This document shows positions 60,991 through 64,000 of a stretch of DNA of 64,000 bases, one piece after another. The DNA is from Panicum virgatum (Eukaryota; Streptophyta; Magnoliopsida; Poales; Poaceae): assembly GCF_016808335.1 (NCBI RefSeq), contig NC_053153.1, positions 23,546,090-23,610,089 on the forward strand, in the 5' to 3' direction. Every line of letters starts with the position of its first letter. The first letter of the stretch is position 1. The notes beneath the pieces were generated by a model. It did no database searches. It saw only the letters and a program-made list of their open reading frames with translations, and was not told the DNA's origin. The translations under genes were made by a program, and so were the position numbers.

Positions 60991-62207
60991 TGTTATCGCC
61001 ATAATTTAACATGTTAATTAATGGGCCGCGAGTGAGTTGGGCTTAATGAAGAAATTGAAGAAGGCTCACGAATCGGTTCCTGCGTGAGCATTTGGGCCAT
61101 GTGGGCCATGTATCCTTAGATTTAGTTCAGATTGAGTTAGAGATAGAGTCCGATATGGACACATTAGTTTAGATTGTTTCCCAAGTCTCCGGACTATAAA
61201 TATGTATCCTATGGTATTTGTAAAAGAAGAACGTCATCATATTTGCAATCAACAACTCTCGGCGCCCCGCCACCCCTAATCCTAGGGTTTTATCCAAGTA
61301 AGCGCCATGCTGCCGTGATCGTTTCTTGCGATCAGGGCAGCGTTGTTCTTGCTTTTTCCTTGGTATTACTCGTACTGAAGCGTTTTTTATGGCGAGTAGT
61401 ACTAGTTATCTTGATGTTCGTAGCATGGTTTTTAGTAGATTCATTACGCTTTGTTGCTTACCATCTACGAATATCATGTTGTTTCTATGCAGCCACGTCT
61501 TAATCTTATGCTAATTCTTGTTGCATAGAATTAGTTGCACGGAGACAACACCCTGCTTCTTTTCTATCTAGTAGATCTAATCTGTTACGGTTTGTTCTTA
61601 TGCTTAAGAATTGGCGTAATATCTACTAGGTTAGGCCTTGCAAACGGGTTGGATGATCCAGTGACGTATTAGATGATTTGCCTTAGTCTTAACAGGGAAT
61701 TGATCCGGGAATCGGCTTTAGCTTGTTCTTAGGCCTCTATTCTGGTTAAGGTTTAGTTATTTATTACGCTCATTAGGCCCAATTACGTGTAGGATGTTCC
61801 GATCTAGCAGTGAGACTTTTACCGTCGTGGATTAGATTAGCTAGATTTAAATGAAGTAGTTTTACAGTTATTTGCCTTATTTATCAATATCTGGATATAA
61901 GCAGATCCAATCTGACACCGGGACTCGATCGGCTCTTTAAAGCCGATGCAAGAGTCGTCCCGGGGAGCCGACCACGACTCGGACTCATGTTTCCACGTGT
62001 TTGTGTATGCAGGCAAATCGTCGCAAGCACGTTTGCACCTTCCTGATCGGGTATAGGTCAGGTGGCACGCCCTGCGTCTTACAAAGGCACGGCGTGTGCT
62101 GGAATTACAGGCCGTTGACGAGGGAGTAGTGCTTGCCAGTGCCCCGGCAACCTCCCGGCTCTTCGTGTTGCCTGTCGCTACACACCGGTGGGTTTTGACC
62201 GACAACA
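60991..62207 (+). repeat. Right LTR of the gypsy element
   Basis: 1217 bp, the same length as the left LTR. Confidence 0.95.
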
Positions 62208-64000
62208 AGCACATGACAGCGGGGTCGGCTACGGGGGACGGTAACGACACGAGTAGCGGCGCCGGATTCGAAGTTCGTCGTGTGCCATGGATCCTAGCAC
62301 ACGGCAAAGATTTGAACTTCGCTGTGTGCTAGGGATCCTGGCACACGACAAAGATTGAAAAAAACAAAAAAAAAGATTCTGCTACAGCTGCCGTGAGCCG
62401 CACGCACCGCCGGCCGCCGCACGCGCCCGCCCGCCGCGAGTCCAAGTAGATGCCGCCCGCCGCCATACCGGCGCGTCCCAACGCCGCCGCACGTGCCGCC
62501 GGCCGCCCGCGCCTGTGGCCGCCGCGTCGGGTCCACGCTCGCTGCTCCCGTCGGCTCCCTCTGATCGTGGCCCTCCGGCCGCCGCCACACGCGCCGCCGC
62601 GCCGGCCGCTCCCGCCGCCGGCTGCACGCGCCCGTGGCCGCCGCACTCGTGGCCGGCGCGCCCGTGACCGCTGTGTCGGGGCCGCGCTCGCTGCTCCCGT
62701 CGGCTCCCTCCTGCCGGGCCCTCCAGGAGGCTCATGGCCCTCCGGCCGCCGCACTCACCGTGAGCCTCGCTGCGTCGGGGCAGCACGGAGGGAGCAGCAC
62801 AGAGAGAGATGAGAGGGAGCATGAGAGAGAGAGAGAAAGATTATAGAGAGAGAAAAAGCTCGGCGTGCGGAGGCGGAGCGGGTCGGTGGAGTTAAGTCCG
62901 TGTGATTAGATTAAAGACACACGGCGCCAAGATCCAAGACACACAGCAAAGTTAATTTCTATTATTTCATGTCCACTAGTTTGATAATGAAATATTCAAA
63001 AATTAACTAAACCTAAACACTCATATTTTTTATACGGCCTCAATGACATGATAAATATTTTTTGACTAACTCAAATTTCATTGTTTCATGTCATTATTGA
63101 TTATATTTTAATTATGTCAATTAAAATAGTTTACCTGCAATTAATACATTAAAAATACTAAATGGACCCGGAAAAATATGAAAATTCAACATGAAGCAAT
63201 CATTAACACATATTGTCTATAGAAAAAGTTTAAAAGTCAAACTCATTTTTTCTATCATGACACGTACAAATCTAAACTCATCCTCTTCTCTCTGAAACTT
63301 CTTCGGAAAACTCTCAATTTGTAAGCATCATCGTGACAAAATGTTTGTATCGTGCTCAAATTTTTATCATACATTCCACGTATGATAGCATGAAGCTGCG
63401 GCAAATCTCATAATTTTCTGAAGTCAGTTCTAATTTTATAGAATTTAAATACTATTTGCCACCACGATCGTCGTAATGTTTCATTACCAGAAACTTTGAA
63501 ATTTCATTTGAACTACTAGTTAAGATTTCACACTACAGTCAATATCATGAAAATTATTTTTACAAAATTTTTTCCTATTATTTCACGCCCTTTGGAATTA
63601 TATTTGATTTATACGGAAAAACATTGAAAAGAAATAAATTAGTTAAATACAACTAATATGTCTATAAAAATATCATATTCAAACCTTGAGTACCAAATGA
63701 AATATGGAGAGTGTAGAAAAAATTTGGAAGCAAAAACATGAATTTTTTTCGTGTTCGCCGTGTGCTGGACAGAGGCACACGACAAACACAATCTTCGCCG
63801 TGTGCCAGACATATGGCACATGACGAACAATGACGGCCGTGAGGCCGTGTCCCTGCGGCAAACAATGACGGCCGTGAGGCCGTGTCCCTGACAGCAGACC
63901 CGCGTGCGAGCCACGTGATTCATGTTCGCCATGTGCCTGCGGGTTGACACACGGCGAAACAGCGCCACGTTCACCATGTGCTAGGGCTTGGCACACGGCG
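62208..64000. mobile_element. CACTA element, interior and subterminal repeats (continues past window)
   Basis: Inverted 'tgtgccatggatcctagcac' and 'gtgtgctagggatcctggca' repeats at 62280-62352. A GC-rich core at 62400-62800 contains an imperfect duplication ('gctcgctgctcccgtcggct' near 62529 and 62687). Then about 700 bp of AT-rich filler. From 63745 come dense 'gccgtgtgcc'/'cacacggcg' repeats and a 33-bp direct duplication near 63825-63895. ORFs in the core are low complexity. Confidence 0.7.

Larger units (their letters stand above)
48501..62207 (+). mobile_element. Ty3/gypsy LTR retrotransposon, Tat-like, 13.7 kb, with antisense genes
   Basis: Two 1217-bp LTRs (48501-49717 and 60991-62207), both TGTTATC...GACAACA. 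A PBS-like site follows the left LTR and a G-rich polypurine tract (60980-60987) precedes the right one. The 5-bp target copies are AACAC and AGCAC, 4 of 5 identical. Domain order is gag, protease, RT, RNase H, a second RNase H, integrase, with no chromodomain; this order and the double RNase H mark the Tat lineage (established). The region after pol holds antisense genes. Stops and frameshifts make it defective. Confidence 0.95.
48354..64000. mobile_element. CACTA (En/Spm-like) element, left end visible, split by a gypsy element
   Basis: Starts CACTACCGGGATCTGCC at 48354 and shows subterminal 'acacggcaaa/tttgccgtg' repeats up to 48500. After the gypsy element, from 62208 to the window end, the same kind of repeats ('gccgtgtgcc', 'cacacggcgaa') continue. 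The right terminus lies beyond 64000. No TNPA or TNPD coding sequence is visible, so it is non-autonomous or its genes lie further right. Confidence 0.78.

Noticed and set aside
62329..62846. Ala/Arg/Gly-rich proteins near 62.5 kb
   Set aside because: Low-complexity GC-rich core of a CACTA element; both strands equally open.
63745..64000. CRISPR-like spaced repeats
   Set aside because: The repeats are inverted and direct CACTA subterminal motifs in a plant genome, not regular spacer arrays.

Overview
This window is nuclear DNA from a grass (Poaceae), probably panicoid. It is transposon-rich and holds two spliced host genes. The GC-rich R2R3-MYB exons, the grass-type cytosolic malate dehydrogenase and the set of transposon families (CACTA, hAT, Mutator, Helitron, Tourist, Ty3/gypsy Tat, L1-type LINEs) support this. 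There are no prokaryotic or organellar features and no CRISPR array.

Layout. 1-3.2 kb: 3' part of a LINE (+), split by a Copia-like solo LTR and a Helitron. 4.3-4.5 kb: a SINE (-). 4.8-13.3 kb: a LINE (-) split by a 5.4-kb Mutator-like element (MULE-1) with a FAR1-type transposase; a hAT MITE later landed in MULE-1's own target-site duplication. 13.3-15.3 kb: another decayed LINE (+). 15.6-18.1 kb: a retrotransposon LTR plus primer-binding site (-), split by a 1.2-kb hAT element. 18.7-24.9 kb: a second MULE with no transposase. It carries a plant-mobile-domain (PMD) gene and a GRF-zinc-finger gene. 25-36 kb: no genes, but a hAT MITE, a 1.1-kb hAT, a small CACTA element with a tRNA-like core, a LINE 3' fragment and long microsatellites.

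36.4-47.4 kb is the genic island. A subgroup-2 (MYB14/15/OsMyb4-like) MYB gene (+) and a seven-exon cytosolic NAD-malate dehydrogenase gene (-) face each other 3' to 3'. The 4.8-kb spacer holds a foldback MULE MITE, a Tourist-like MITE and a 351-bp tandem duplication.

48.35 kb to the end is a CACTA element whose left end is visible and whose right end lies outside the window. It is split by a 13.7-kb Ty3/gypsy element with two 1217-bp LTRs. Its sense strand encodes gag, protease, RT, two RNase H domains and integrase (Tat-like). Its antisense strand carries a decayed PMD plus coiled-coil gene and a separate acidic ORF. The most striking point is that PMD genes occur in two unrelated transposon classes here, a DNA transposon and, in antisense, an LTR retrotransposon. 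Insertion junctions (TSDs, split motifs) give a relative order for most nested events.
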